This document shows positions 8,561 through 16,782 of a stretch of DNA of 55,419 bases, one piece after another. Within the stretch, counting starts at the first letter, position 1; every line of letters starts with the position of its first letter. Both the position numbers and the translations under genes were made by a program. Below the pieces are notes generated by a model. It made no database searches. It saw only the letters and a program-made list of their open reading frames with translations, and was not told where the DNA came from. Source of the DNA: Quadrisphaera setariae (GTDB lineage Bacteria > Actinomycetota > Actinomycetes > Actinomycetales > Quadrisphaeraceae); the NCBI RefSeq assembly GCF_008041935.1, contig NZ_VKAC01000020.1, forward strand, positions 1-55,419, read 5' to 3'.

Positions 8561-9720
8561 GCGCTCTTCAAGATGCTTCGGCCGCCGGAGAGGGCGCAGT
8601 TGAAAGCGTCGAGAACCCGGAGGTCATCCTCGCGGAGCACGGCCAACGTGCGCGCAAGAGTTATGAGACCCTTCGTGGGAACTATGTCGATTTCGCGAAT
8701 GTCATGCACTCAATCTTGCAACACGCCATCAGTGGGCGAGGTGTCTACGTTCACTCGGTTACGGGAAGGGCTAAGGACCTCGACAGTTTTGCAGCCAAGG
8801 CCTCGCGGCCCCATGTAGAGGATCCGAGGCGACCAAAGTACACGAATCCCCTGAAAGACATCACCGATCTTGCAGGAGTTCGTGTCACAACCTACTTTCT
8901 GGATGACGTTAGATTTATTGAGGAGTTGGTTGCCTCGGAATTTGAAGTGGTGGAGCGAAGTGAGAGGCGTGGCTCCAATCCTACAGTGGTCGGTTATCAA
9001 AGTCTTCACTTCCTGCTAAAACTGCGCGATAGTCGGGCGAGTTTGACTGAGTATTCAAGGTTCACTGGACTAGTATGCGAGCTTCAGGTTCGAACAATTC
9101 TGCAGCACGCTTGGGCGGAGATTGAGCACGACATCAACTACAAGGCTGTCGGCGTCGTTCCGGATGCAATTAGGCGTAGGTTCAATGCACTCGCCGGCGT
9201 GATCGAAATCGCCGACCGGGAGTTCCAGGCCATCAAAGTTGCCCACGATGAGGTTCAGGCGAGGGCACGCGAACGGGTCGGCCTGGGAGACCTGGCGTCT
9301 GTAGAGATCACGGCAGATTCGCTCAAGGCATATCTTGATCGCGAGTATGGCAGTGACGGCCGCGTTTCCCAATGGTCGTACCAGTTCACGGCAAGAATTC
9401 TTGTCAATGCAGGTTTCAAGAACCTCGCCGAAGTGGAGGAGTGTATTGAAGGTTACGATGCCGACCTAGTAAGTCGGACATTGTGGGGTACGCGCCAGGG
9501 GCAGCTCAGTCGATTCGACGACGTATTAATCGCCTCCATGGGACTTGCGTGGGCTAAGGTGCACCCCTGGTCGCTCCGCGAGGACTGGTATGAGACTTCA
9601 TGCGCGAGGCGTCTACAGGCCCTCAGGAATATAGGAGTGGTTCCTAGTAACTTCAAGCCCTCGGGTTACAAGGCGGCGCAACGACGCTTCGAGATGGAGC
9701 GCGAGGGGGAAGATTCCTGA
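8557..9720 (+). CDS. RelA/SpoT-domain alarmone synthetase-like protein
   Basis: A 387-residue protein. Residues about 45-200 form a complete (p)ppGpp-synthetase domain: ATP-site RAKDLDSFAAK (71-81, pattern RxKxxxSxxxK), DLAGVRVTTYFLDD (104-117), GYQSLH (146-151) and ELQVRTILQHAWAEIEH (175-191). No HD hydrolase, TGS or ACT domain is present. The C-terminal 190 residues match nothing I recognise. It is either a small alarmone synthetase or a member of the toxic synthetase (toxSAS) group, some of which pyrophosphorylate tRNA or make ppApp as anti-phage toxins; sequence alone does not decide. AGGGG at 8546-8550 lies 6 nt before the ATG. Low GC, and a TTA codon at 9526-9528 that may make expression depend on the rare tRNA-Leu(UUA). 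No antitoxin gene is visible beside it. Confidence 0.85.
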   Translation: MSALQDASAAGEGAVESVENPEVILAEHGQRARKSYETLRGNYVDFANVMHSILQHAISGRGVYVHSVTGRAKDLDSFAAKASRPHVEDPRRPKYTNPLKDITDLAGVRVTTYFLDDVRFIEELVASEFEVVERSERRGSNPTVVGYQSLHFLLKLRDSRASLTEYSRFTGLVCELQVRTILQHAWAEIEHDINYKAVGVVPDAIRRRFNALAGVIEIADREFQAIKVAHDEVQARARERVGLGDLASVEITADSLKAYLDREYGSDGRVSQWSYQFTARILVNAGFKNLAEVEECIEGYDADLVSRTLWGTRQGQLSRFDDVLIASMGLAWAKVHPWSLREDWYETSCARRLQALRNIGVVPSNFKPSGYKAAQRRFEMEREGEDS

Positions 9721-9766
9721 GAATCGGGGATGGGTGGCGGGTAATATCTTCGCTCAGCCTCGATCC

Positions 9767-9796
9767 GCCGACGATCACACTGCGACCTTCGTCGGC
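9767..9796 (+). terminator. Possible terminator after the RelA/SpoT-domain gene
   Basis: GCCGACGA (9767-9774) pairs with TCGTCGGC (9789-9796) around a 14-base loop, followed by a pyrimidine-rich stretch (TAGTCCCTTTCG). It lies within the 249-base low-GC gap that separates this gene from the convergent transporter operon; nothing else is evident in that gap. Confidence 0.4.
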
Positions 9797-9969
9797 TAGT
9801 CCCTTTCGTACCCCTGGCTTTCTGGAACAGTCGGAGGTGAAGTCGGTATCGATCCGCACCGTTGGGTGGGAATCGCTACCGCAGACCTCACGGAGTAGCA
9901 ATGCATTTCAAGGCCATGATTAGTCGAGAGTGGTCCGCTTAGCAGTCTTGATCAACGGTGGATCCAGGA

Positions 9970-11889
9970 TCAGGCGGAGCGGGCTCCGGTGGGGTCGGCG
10001 ACGGCGGCCAGCAGCGTCTTCGTGTAGGCGTGCTGGGGCCTGGTGATCACCTGCAGCGCCGGTCCCCGCTCCACCACCTCGCCCTTGTTGAGCACGAGCA
10101 CCTCGTCGGCGAGCAGGCGAGCGCTCAGCAGGTCGTGGGTGATGTAGAGGATGCCGACGCCGCGCTCGCGCACGAGGGAGTCGAGCAGCTCGAGCACCTC
10201 CGCGCGGATCGAGACGTCCAGGCTCGCGATCGGCTCGTCCGCCACCAGCAGGCGCGGGTCGGGCGCCAGCGACCGCGCGATGACCACGCGCTGGCGCTGT
10301 CCGCCGGACAGCTGGTGCGGGTACCTGTCGGCGAAGTCGCCCGGCAGCCCGACCTGCTCCAGCAGCTCGCGCGACCGCTCGCGCAGCGCCCGCCCCCTCA
10401 GCCGCTCGAAGCTGCGCAGCGGCACCTCGAGCGACTGCCCGATGGTGTGCGCCGGGTTGAGGGCGGCGTACGGGTCCTGGAAGACGTACTGGACGTCGCG
10501 GCGGAACGCCTTGGCCGTGGCCCCGCGCAGCGAGGCCAGGTCGGCCGGTGCGCCCTCCTGCGGGTGGTAGGTCAGGGATCCGGACGTCGGTGCCAGGCCG
10601 CCGGACACCATCCGCGCCAGCGTGCTCTTGCCGCTGCCGCTCTCACCGACCAGCGCCGTCACCGCACCGCGCCGGAGCACGAACGAAGCGTCCTTGACCG
10701 CCGTCAGCGCGGTGCGGCGCCGCCCGTCGCGGCGCACGAAGGTGCGCGTCACACCGCTCACCTCCACCACGGGCTCAGCGGGCTCGCCCTCGCGCGTGCT
10801 GCTCGCGGCGCCGGCCTTGGTGAACGCCGGTCCGGCGAACCCGTCGGGCCGCTGCCCGACCGCACCCGCCAGCGGCCCCTGCCCGTGGGCACCGGAGGCG
10901 ACCAGGCACGCCGCCAGTGACGCGCCCACCGGCTCCAGCGGCGGGTCGAGCTCGCGGCAGGCGCTCACCGCCTCGGGGCACCGCGAGGCGAAGGCGCACC
11001 CGGCGGGCCGCTCGGCGAGGTCCGGTGGCCGTCCCGGCAGGTAGGTCACCGACACCTCCTGGGCGCGGGGGTCGCCGTAGGAGCCCAGCAGCGCCCGGCT
11101 GTAGGGGTGCTCGGGCCGGCGCACCAGGTCGGCGCTGGGTGCCACCTCCACGAGCCGCCCGGCGTACATGACCGCCACGCGGTCGGAGGTCTCCAGCACC
11201 GTGCCCATGTCGTGGCTGATGAACAGCACCGTGAACCTCTGCTCGGCCTGCAGCCGCCGCACGCCGTCGAGGATGGTGCGCTGGACGACGACGTCGAGGC
11301 CCGTGGTCGGCTCGTCCAGAAGCACGAAGCGCGGCTTCAGCGCCAGGGCGAGCGCCAGGTTGACGCGCTGGCGCATGCCGCCGGACAGCTCGTGGGCGTA
11401 CCCGTCGAGCACCTTCGGGTCGACCGCCACCATCTCGGCCAGCTCGCGCGCCCGTGCCAGGGCCTCGTCGCGGGAGGCCCCCGTGTGGGTGCGGATGGCG
11501 TCGACGAAGGCGGTGCGCACCTTGAGCACCGGGTTCAGGCAGTTCATCGAGCTCTGGAAGACCGTGGAGACGTCGCGCCAGCGCTTCACGCGCAGGTCGT
11601 CGTCGTCCATGGCCAGCAGGTCCTCGCCGTCGAGCCGCACCGAGCCCGACAGCACCTGCGCGGGTGGCTGCAGGAGCTGCAGCAGGGCCGTGCCGAGCGT
11701 CGACTTGCCGCTGCCGGACTCCCCGACCAGTCCCACGAACTCGCCCTCGCGCAGCGTGAGGGAGACGTGGTCGACGGCGGTCAGCGGCGCGCCGAGCTTG
11801 GGCGCGTACCGGACGGTGAGGTCCTCGACCTCGAGCAGCGGGGGCGGCGTCGAGCCGGGCCTCGACGTCGTCGTCGCGGTGGCGGTCAT
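9970..11889 (-). CDS. Oligopeptide/oligosaccharide ABC transporter, fused double ATPase (DppD-DppF type)
   Basis: A 639-residue protein made of two complete ABC ATPase domains. The first has Walker A GESGSGKST (56-64), signature LSGGMRQR and Walker B FVLLDEPTT. The second, from about residue 375, has another GESGSGKST, LSGGQRQR and LLVADEPIA. The Cys-containing C-terminal oligopeptide-transporter extension follows the first domain (CAFASRCPEAVSAC). Separate DppD and DppF subunits are more usual. It is last in the operon LacI, binding protein, DppB, DppC, ATPase; its ATG follows the DppC stop by one base with GGAGG upstream. Cargo is more likely an oligosaccharide than a peptide, given the linked glycosidase operator. 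Confidence 0.93.
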   Translation of the reverse strand: MTATATTTSRPGSTPPPLLEVEDLTVRYAPKLGAPLTAVDHVSLTLREGEFVGLVGESGSGKSTLGTALLQLLQPPAQVLSGSVRLDGEDLLAMDDDDLRVKRWRDVSTVFQSSMNCLNPVLKVRTAFVDAIRTHTGASRDEALARARELAEMVAVDPKVLDGYAHELSGGMRQRVNLALALALKPRFVLLDEPTTGLDVVVQRTILDGVRRLQAEQRFTVLFISHDMGTVLETSDRVAVMYAGRLVEVAPSADLVRRPEHPYSRALLGSYGDPRAQEVSVTYLPGRPPDLAERPAGCAFASRCPEAVSACRELDPPLEPVGASLAACLVASGAHGQGPLAGAVGQRPDGFAGPAFTKAGAASSTREGEPAEPVVEVSGVTRTFVRRDGRRRTALTAVKDASFVLRRGAVTALVGESGSGKSTLARMVSGGLAPTSGSLTYHPQEGAPADLASLRGATAKAFRRDVQYVFQDPYAALNPAHTIGQSLEVPLRSFERLRGRALRERSRELLEQVGLPGDFADRYPHQLSGGQRQRVVIARSLAPDPRLLVADEPIASLDVSIRAEVLELLDSLVRERGVGILYITHDLLSARLLADEVLVLNKGEVVERGPALQVITRPQHAYTKTLLAAVADPTGARSA

Positions 11890-11890
11890 C

Positions 11891-12862
11891 TCAGTCCTCC
11901 CTCAGGTGCGGGTTGCTCAGCAGGTCCACCCCGAAGTTCACGAACGCCAGCGCGGTGATGAGCACCGCCAGCGCCAGGCCGGGCACGAGCAGCCACACCC
12001 ACAGGCCCTGCACCAGGGCGCCGTTGGCGTTCGCCTGCTCGAGCATCTGGCCCCAGCTGATCTGCGTGGGGTCGGAGAAGCCGAGGAAGCTCAGGCCCGC
12101 CTCGGCGACGATGGCGCCGGTGGCGGCGGCGATGAACCCCGCCGCGATGAGCGAGGTCATGTTGGGCATGATCTCACGGAAGACGATCTTCAGCGGTGAG
12201 GCACCGGAGAAGCGCGCCGCGGTGACGAAGTCGCGGCTGCGCAGCGAGATGATCTGCGCCCGCTTGGTGCGCGCAGCCCCCGCCCAGCTGGTGATCCCGA
12301 TGACGAAGACCAGCAGCCACAGCCCGCGCGTCTCGCTGTAGGCGACGATGACGAGCATCAGCGGCAGCACGGGCACCACCAGCGCCAGGTTGGTGACGAA
12401 CGACAGCACGTGGTCGACCGCGGTGCCCTCGAAGTACCCCGACACCAGACCGATCGCCACGGCGATGGCGCTGGCGAACAGCCCGCCGAACAGGCCGACG
12501 AGCAGCGACAGCCGGGTGCCGTAGACGAACTGGCTGAACACGTCGAAGCCCTGCGGGGTGGTCCCCAGCGGGTGCGACCAGCTCACGGGCAGCGTCGGGT
12601 CGAAGGCCGAGTCGTACGGGTCGTACGGCGCGATGAGCGGCGCGAACACCGCCACGAGCACGAAGAAGCCCAGGACGACGATGCCGAAGCGCGCCTTGCC
12701 GCTGCTCCACAGCACGGAGTACCAGCGGGCGGGACCGCTGCGGCGGCCCGCCCTGCCGCGGGCGCTGGCCCCCTGGCGACCGGCGGTGGCGGGCACGGGC
12801 GCCTGGGCGGCGCCGGGCACCCCGGGCAGCGGTGCGGAGGACAGGGGCTGTGACGCGGCCAC
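11891..12862 (-). CDS. ABC transporter permease, DppC/OppC type
   Basis: About 323 residues. A proline/alanine-rich, basic N-terminal tail precedes a first membrane helix (FGIVVLGFFVLVAVFAPLIA), the DppC-typical LGTTPQGFDVFSQFVYGTRLSL loop and five more hydrophobic segments. The EAA-like coupling motif appears around TAARFSGASPLKIVFREIMPN. It pairs with the DppB-like permease encoded just upstream. The GTG start follows that gene's stop by one base, and AAGGAGG lies 6 nt before it, a strong ribosome site that fixes the start. Confidence 0.93.
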   Translation of the reverse strand: MAASQPLSSAPLPGVPGAAQAPVPATAGRQGASARGRAGRRSGPARWYSVLWSSGKARFGIVVLGFFVLVAVFAPLIAPYDPYDSAFDPTLPVSWSHPLGTTPQGFDVFSQFVYGTRLSLLVGLFGGLFASAIAVAIGLVSGYFEGTAVDHVLSFVTNLALVVPVLPLMLVIVAYSETRGLWLLVFVIGITSWAGAARTKRAQIISLRSRDFVTAARFSGASPLKIVFREIMPNMTSLIAAGFIAAATGAIVAEAGLSFLGFSDPTQISWGQMLEQANANGALVQGLWVWLLVPGLALAVLITALAFVNFGVDLLSNPHLRED

Positions 12863-12863
12863 G

Positions 12864-13859
12864 TCAGGCCTCCTTCCTGGCGCGCGGGTCGAGCACGCCG
12901 TAGAGCAGGTCAGCGATGAGGTTGGCCACCAGCACGGCGAGGATCGAGATGAGCAGCACGCCCTGCATGAGCGGGTAGTCGCGGTTGGCGGTGGCCTCGG
13001 CCATGACGCGGCCCAGGCCCGGGTAGTCGAAGAGGGTCTCCACCAGCACCGAGCCGCCGAACAGCGCGCCGAGGGAGAGCGCGAAGCTCGTGATGCTCGG
13101 CAGCAGCGCGGTGCGGGCGGCGTAGCCCAGCGCCACGCGGCGCTCCTGCAGGCCCATGGCGGTGGCCAGGCGGATGTGGTCCTCACCGAGGGTCTGCACC
13201 ATCGTGTTGCGCATCCCGAGGATGAAGCCGATCGGCGCGGTGATGAGCAGCGTCACCGCCGGCAGCACGGCGTGGGAGGCGATGTCGGCCAGGTGGATCC
13301 AGGTCCACCCCGGGTCGGTGTACTCGTAGCCGCCGGACGCCGGGAACCACCCCAGGGTGTACGCGAAGAGGAACAGGACCAGCAGCCCGATCCAGAACGA
13401 CTGCAAGTTGCCGATGAACGTCGAGCCCACCGAGACGACGGAGTCGAAGGCGGAGCCGCGGCGCCAGGCGGCCCAGGCCCCCAGCAGGGTGCCGAGCAGG
13501 AAGGCGAGCACCTGCGTGACGCCGAGCAGCCCCACCGTCCACGGCACGGCCTGGCCCATCACCTCGGTGACCTGCGCCGGGTAGTAGGTGAAGGACTGCC
13601 CGAAGTCGCCCCGGACCAGCGCCGCCAGGTAGTCGAGGTACTGTCGGAACAGGCTCGTGTCCGGCTGCCCCAGCATCGCCTGGATCGCGGCGACCTGGTT
13701 GGGGTCCACCTGGCCGCCGGCTCCGGCCGCCCCCGACAGCTTGCGGACGATCGCCGTCGCCGGGTCTCCGGGCTGCAGCCGCGGGATGAGGAAGTTCAGG
13801 GTGACCGCCGCCCAGACCGTGAGCAGGAAGTACCCGACCTTGGTGAGGTAGTAGCGCAC
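12864..13859 (-). CDS. ABC transporter permease, DppB/OppB type
   Basis: 331 residues with six predicted membrane helices, starting MRYYLTKVGYFLLTVWAAVTLNF as DppB-like permeases do. The conserved loop DHIRLATAMGLQERRVALGYAARTALLPS includes the EAA coupling region that contacts the ATPases. The GTG start lies 3 bases after the binding-protein stop, with GGAGGG upstream, indicating translational coupling. It forms the channel with the DppC-like partner. Confidence 0.93.
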   Translation of the reverse strand: MRYYLTKVGYFLLTVWAAVTLNFLIPRLQPGDPATAIVRKLSGAAGAGGQVDPNQVAAIQAMLGQPDTSLFRQYLDYLAALVRGDFGQSFTYYPAQVTEVMGQAVPWTVGLLGVTQVLAFLLGTLLGAWAAWRRGSAFDSVVSVGSTFIGNLQSFWIGLLVLFLFAYTLGWFPASGGYEYTDPGWTWIHLADIASHAVLPAVTLLITAPIGFILGMRNTMVQTLGEDHIRLATAMGLQERRVALGYAARTALLPSITSFALSLGALFGGSVLVETLFDYPGLGRVMAEATANRDYPLMQGVLLISILAVLVANLIADLLYGVLDPRARKEA

Positions 13860-13862
13860 GCC

Positions 13863-15554
13863 TCAGCCCTCCGTCCCGTCGTGGGGTCGCAGCTCGGTCA
13901 TGAGCCGCAGGAGGCTGTCCGTGGGGTAGCGGTTGCTGTCGCTGGGCCAGCCCGAGGCCGCGTCCTTGCTCCAGATCAGGCGCTGCGGGGCGTAGGTCAG
14001 CGCGATGAGCGGCACCTGCTGCACGTAGACGTCGGTGATCTTCGACAGGCCCTCGGCCTGCTCGGCGGGGGTGCTCGCGGCGGCGTACTGGTCGACCAGC
14101 TGGTCGACGGCCGGGTCGGAGAAGCGCTCGGTGTTCAGGAGCAGCACGGGGTCGTCGGCGGAGGGGACCTGCGCGCTGTCGAGGCGCGAGCCCAGCTCCT
14201 TGGCGCGGGTGCAGCCGCCGCCCACGTAGTCGAGCACCAGGTCGAAGTCGCCGGTCTTCTTGGCGGCGTCGGTGGCGGCGGGGTCGGTCACCACCTGCTT
14301 GACGTCGAGGCCGACCCTTCGCAGGTCGGCGGTGATCTGCTGGGCCATGGCCAGGTAGTCGATGTAGCCGGCCTGCACCGTGAACGCCAGGGAGATGCGC
14401 TGCCCGTCGGGCGTGGTGCGGAAGCCGTCCGTGCCCTTCCGGTAGCCGGCGGCGTCGAGCGCGGCCTCGGCGGCGGCCGGGTCGTGGGGGATGTAGCCGC
14501 CGTCGCTGTACTGCGGGGGCAGCTGGTCGGCCTGGACCGGCAGCTTGAGCATCGTCTGGCTGGCCGCGGCCATCACGCCGAACGTCGACTTGCGGGCCAC
14601 GGCGTCCTTGTCGATGGCCAGGGCCATCGCCTCCCGGAAGGCGGCGTCACCCAGGGGCCCGCGCTCGGTGTTGGGCGCGAGCACCGTGGTGCCCGCGGGG
14701 GAGTAGTCGAAGTCGGTGGTGCCCGCGTCGCGCACGGAGCGGACCGGGTTGGGGATGTCGCCCTGGTAGATGTCGAGCGCCCCGCTGCGCAGCTTCAGCG
14801 CCGCCGAGTTCGGGTCGTACTGGCCCTCGAGCGACAGCTGCTGCACCTTGATCGCGTCGGCCTGCCAGTAGTCGGGGTTCTTCACCAGCGTGAGGCGGCG
14901 GCCGTTGTACGCGCCCACCACGAAGGGCCCCGTGCCGACGGGGTCGGTGTCGACGTACTGGGTGATGTCCCCGACCGACCCGTACCGGTGGCGCGGCAGC
15001 AGCAGCGTGGTGGTGAGGACGTCCTGCAGCTTGGTCGCGAACGGCGCGTCGAAGGTCACCACCACGTCGCTGCCCTGCGCCGTGATCGACGTCGGCACGC
15101 CGCCGAACGTCGGCGACCAGAGACCGCCCTTGTCGATGCCCGGGTAGGTCTTGGCGGCCTCCATGGTGAAGACGACGTCGTCCGCCGTCATGGGCGTGCC
15201 GTCGCTCCACCGCACGCCGTCGCGGACGTGCATCACGAGCGTGGTGGGGTCCGGGACGTCGAAGCCGGTGACCAGCCACGGCACGTACTCGCACGTGTAG
15301 GCGTCCCGCAGCATCAGGGGCTCGTACAGCCAGGTGCGCGTCAGCGGTGAGACGGCGTAGGGGTTGTAGTTCTCGATGCCCTGCACGGCGCCGTCGGACT
15401 CGGCGGGCAGCACCAGCTCCCGGATGGTGCCGGGCGGCGCCTCGGGAGCGGGGGTGCGGCCGACGTCGGCGCAGCCGGCGGCCAGCAGCACGAGGGCCAG
15501 GGCGCCCGCCAGTGCTCCGGAGGGCCGGCGGGGTGCACGGGTTCTGCGGTTCAC
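13863..15554 (-). CDS. Extracellular solute-binding lipoprotein, family 5 (DppA/OppA type)
   Basis: 563 residues. A basic N-terminus and hydrophobic stretch end in the lipobox LLAAGC (lipidated Cys28), so the protein is anchored outside the membrane. The body is a family 5 binding protein: ENYNPYAVSPLTRTWLYEPLM, VRDGVRWSDGTPMTADDVVFT, TGPFVVGAYNGRRLTLVKNPDYW and FREAMALAIDKDAV are all typical. It delivers the substrate to the permeases encoded next. Although the family is named for peptides, several members bind oligosaccharides, and the LacI regulator and linked glycosidase suggest that here. It follows the LacI gene after 57 bases. Confidence 0.92.
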   Translation of the reverse strand: MNRRTRAPRRPSGALAGALALVLLAAGCADVGRTPAPEAPPGTIRELVLPAESDGAVQGIENYNPYAVSPLTRTWLYEPLMLRDAYTCEYVPWLVTGFDVPDPTTLVMHVRDGVRWSDGTPMTADDVVFTMEAAKTYPGIDKGGLWSPTFGGVPTSITAQGSDVVVTFDAPFATKLQDVLTTTLLLPRHRYGSVGDITQYVDTDPVGTGPFVVGAYNGRRLTLVKNPDYWQADAIKVQQLSLEGQYDPNSAALKLRSGALDIYQGDIPNPVRSVRDAGTTDFDYSPAGTTVLAPNTERGPLGDAAFREAMALAIDKDAVARKSTFGVMAAASQTMLKLPVQADQLPPQYSDGGYIPHDPAAAEAALDAAGYRKGTDGFRTTPDGQRISLAFTVQAGYIDYLAMAQQITADLRRVGLDVKQVVTDPAATDAAKKTGDFDLVLDYVGGGCTRAKELGSRLDSAQVPSADDPVLLLNTERFSDPAVDQLVDQYAAASTPAEQAEGLSKITDVYVQQVPLIALTYAPQRLIWSKDAASGWPSDSNRYPTDSLLRLMTELRPHDGTEG

Positions 15555-15611
15555 GAGGACTCCGTCGTCCGGTGGGTCGGGTGGGTCTGGGTGGAGCGTG
15601 CGTACGGGCGG

Positions 15612-16685
15612 TCAGGGGGACGGTCCCGCGGCGCAGCCGCAGGAGGCCCGGATCATGACGCCGGTGGGCAGGGTCCGCACGACGGGAGCCCCCCGGTCGC
15701 GCGCCGGGGCGGCGCGTCCCGGCTCCCCCCCGGCGAGCCGCGCGTCCAGCAGGCGAGCCGCCTCGGCACCCAGCTCCCGCACGGGCTGGCTGACGGTGGT
15801 CAGAGCGGGGCGCACCCAGCGCGCGGCGGGGACGTCGTCCCAGCCGGTGAGGGAGGTGTCCCGCCCGACGACGACGCCGGCGTCGTGCAGCGCCGCACCC
15901 AGGCCCAGGGCCACCTCGTCGTTGACGCAGACCAGGGCGTCGGGCAGCTCTCCGGCGCCCAGCAGCTCGGCCGCCGCCCGCTCGCCGGCCGCGTCGGTCT
16001 GGTCGCAGCGCAGCGGGTCCCCAGGGTCTAGGCCGGCGGCGGCGCACCCGGCCAGGTAGCCGCGGTGGCGCTCGGCGGCGTCCCAGGACGTGCCCGGGTC
16101 CCCCACGAACCGGGGGCGCCGGCGCCCGTGGGAGGCCAGGTGCTCCACCAGCGCCACGGCGCTGGGGGCGCTGTCGCTGACCACGGCGTCGCACTGCGGG
16201 TGCGGCTCCCGCCCCAGCAGCACCACCGGAGTGCTGCGCGCCAGCGCCGCCAGCGCCTCCGCCGGCAGGGCCGAGGGGGCCACGGCCAGGCCGTCCACGC
16301 GCGGCAGCAGCCTGCGCACGACGCCGGCCGGGTCGTCGTCGTCGACCACCGACAGCACCACCCCGCAGCCGGAGGCTGCCGCGGCCGCCTGGAAGCCCAG
16401 GGCCAGCAGCGGGTGGTAGGGCCCGGTGGAGTCACCGATCACCAGCCCGTAGGCGGCTTCGCGACGGACCGCCAGGCTGCGGGCGGCGCTCCGCGGGACG
16501 TAGTGGAGCTCCGCGGCGGCCGCGATGACGCGCTCGCGGGCGGCGGGCGAGGCCTTCGGGCTCCCGGAGAGCACGCGCGAGACGGTGGCGATGGAGACCC
16601 CGGCGCGCTCGGCGACGGCGTAGATCGTCGCTCCAGCGCCGGCGGTCGCACCCGCCTCCGAAGTCGGTCCTCCACGGATGCCCAT
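15612..16685 (-). CDS. LacI-family transcriptional regulator (transporter/glycosidase locus)
   Basis: 357 residues. The N-terminal helix-turn-helix with hinge reads TIYAVAERAGVSIATVSRVLSGSPKASPAARERV. A periplasmic-binding-like effector domain follows (LVIGDSTGPYHPLL, SLTGWDDVPAARWVRPALTT). ATG at 16685 is chosen because AGGAGG stands about 8 nt upstream; an in-frame extension further upstream would run through the operator. TGTAAGCGCTTCCA at 16702-16715 lies in its own promoter, implying autoregulation, and a perfect version occurs at the glycosidase promoter 10 kb away. Likely a sugar-responsive repressor. Confidence 0.92.
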   Translation of the reverse strand: MGIRGGPTSEAGATAGAGATIYAVAERAGVSIATVSRVLSGSPKASPAARERVIAAAAELHYVPRSAARSLAVRREAAYGLVIGDSTGPYHPLLALGFQAAAAASGCGVVLSVVDDDDPAGVVRRLLPRVDGLAVAPSALPAEALAALARSTPVVLLGREPHPQCDAVVSDSAPSAVALVEHLASHGRRRPRFVGDPGTSWDAAERHRGYLAGCAAAGLDPGDPLRCDQTDAAGERAAAELLGAGELPDALVCVNDEVALGLGAALHDAGVVVGRDTSLTGWDDVPAARWVRPALTTVSQPVRELGAEAARLLDARLAGGEPGRAAPARDRGAPVVRTLPTGVMIRASCGCAAGPSP

Positions 16686-16701
16686 CAGCCCCACCTCCTC
16701 G

Positions 16702-16715
16702 TGTAAGCGCTTCCA
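16702..16715. promoter_or_regulatory. LacI-family operator upstream of the regulator-transporter operon
   Basis: TGTAAGCGCTTCCA differs at one of 14 positions from the perfect palindrome at 6247-6260. It lies just upstream of the ribosome site of the LacI gene that heads the five-gene minus-strand operon. The plus-strand gene at 16783 starts 67 bases away and might also be affected. Confidence 0.75.
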
Positions 16716-16782
16716 CGGTAAGACGGGTCCCCCGCGGCGTCCAGTCGGGCAGGTCAGGGCGGTGCTGGCTAGCCTGCGAGGG

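Larger units (their letters stand above)
8485..9955. mobile_element. Low-GC inserted segment (approximate limits)
   Basis: Base composition falls abruptly near 8485, within the last codons of the glycosidase, and returns to the high-GC background near 9955, just before the ATPase stop codon at 9970. The segment holds one gene (RelA/SpoT domain) with A/T-ending codons, including a TTA leucine codon at 9526-9528. No transposase, integrase or clear terminal repeats are visible, so the mechanism is unknown. Limits are judged by eye. Confidence 0.65.

Noticed and set aside
8557-9720. Calling the RelA/SpoT protein CapRel outright
   Set aside because: The expected pseudo-zinc-finger and anchor features could not be recognised in the C-terminal part; only the synthetase domain is certain.
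8490-9945. GTCTTGA present near both ends of the insert as possible direct repeat
   Set aside because: Only seven bases and not at symmetric positions; insufficient as a target-site duplication.
12558-15350. 930-codon plus-strand open frame across the permease and binding-protein genes
   Set aside because: Opposite-strand shadow; the minus-strand transporter genes have complete motifs and ribosome sites.
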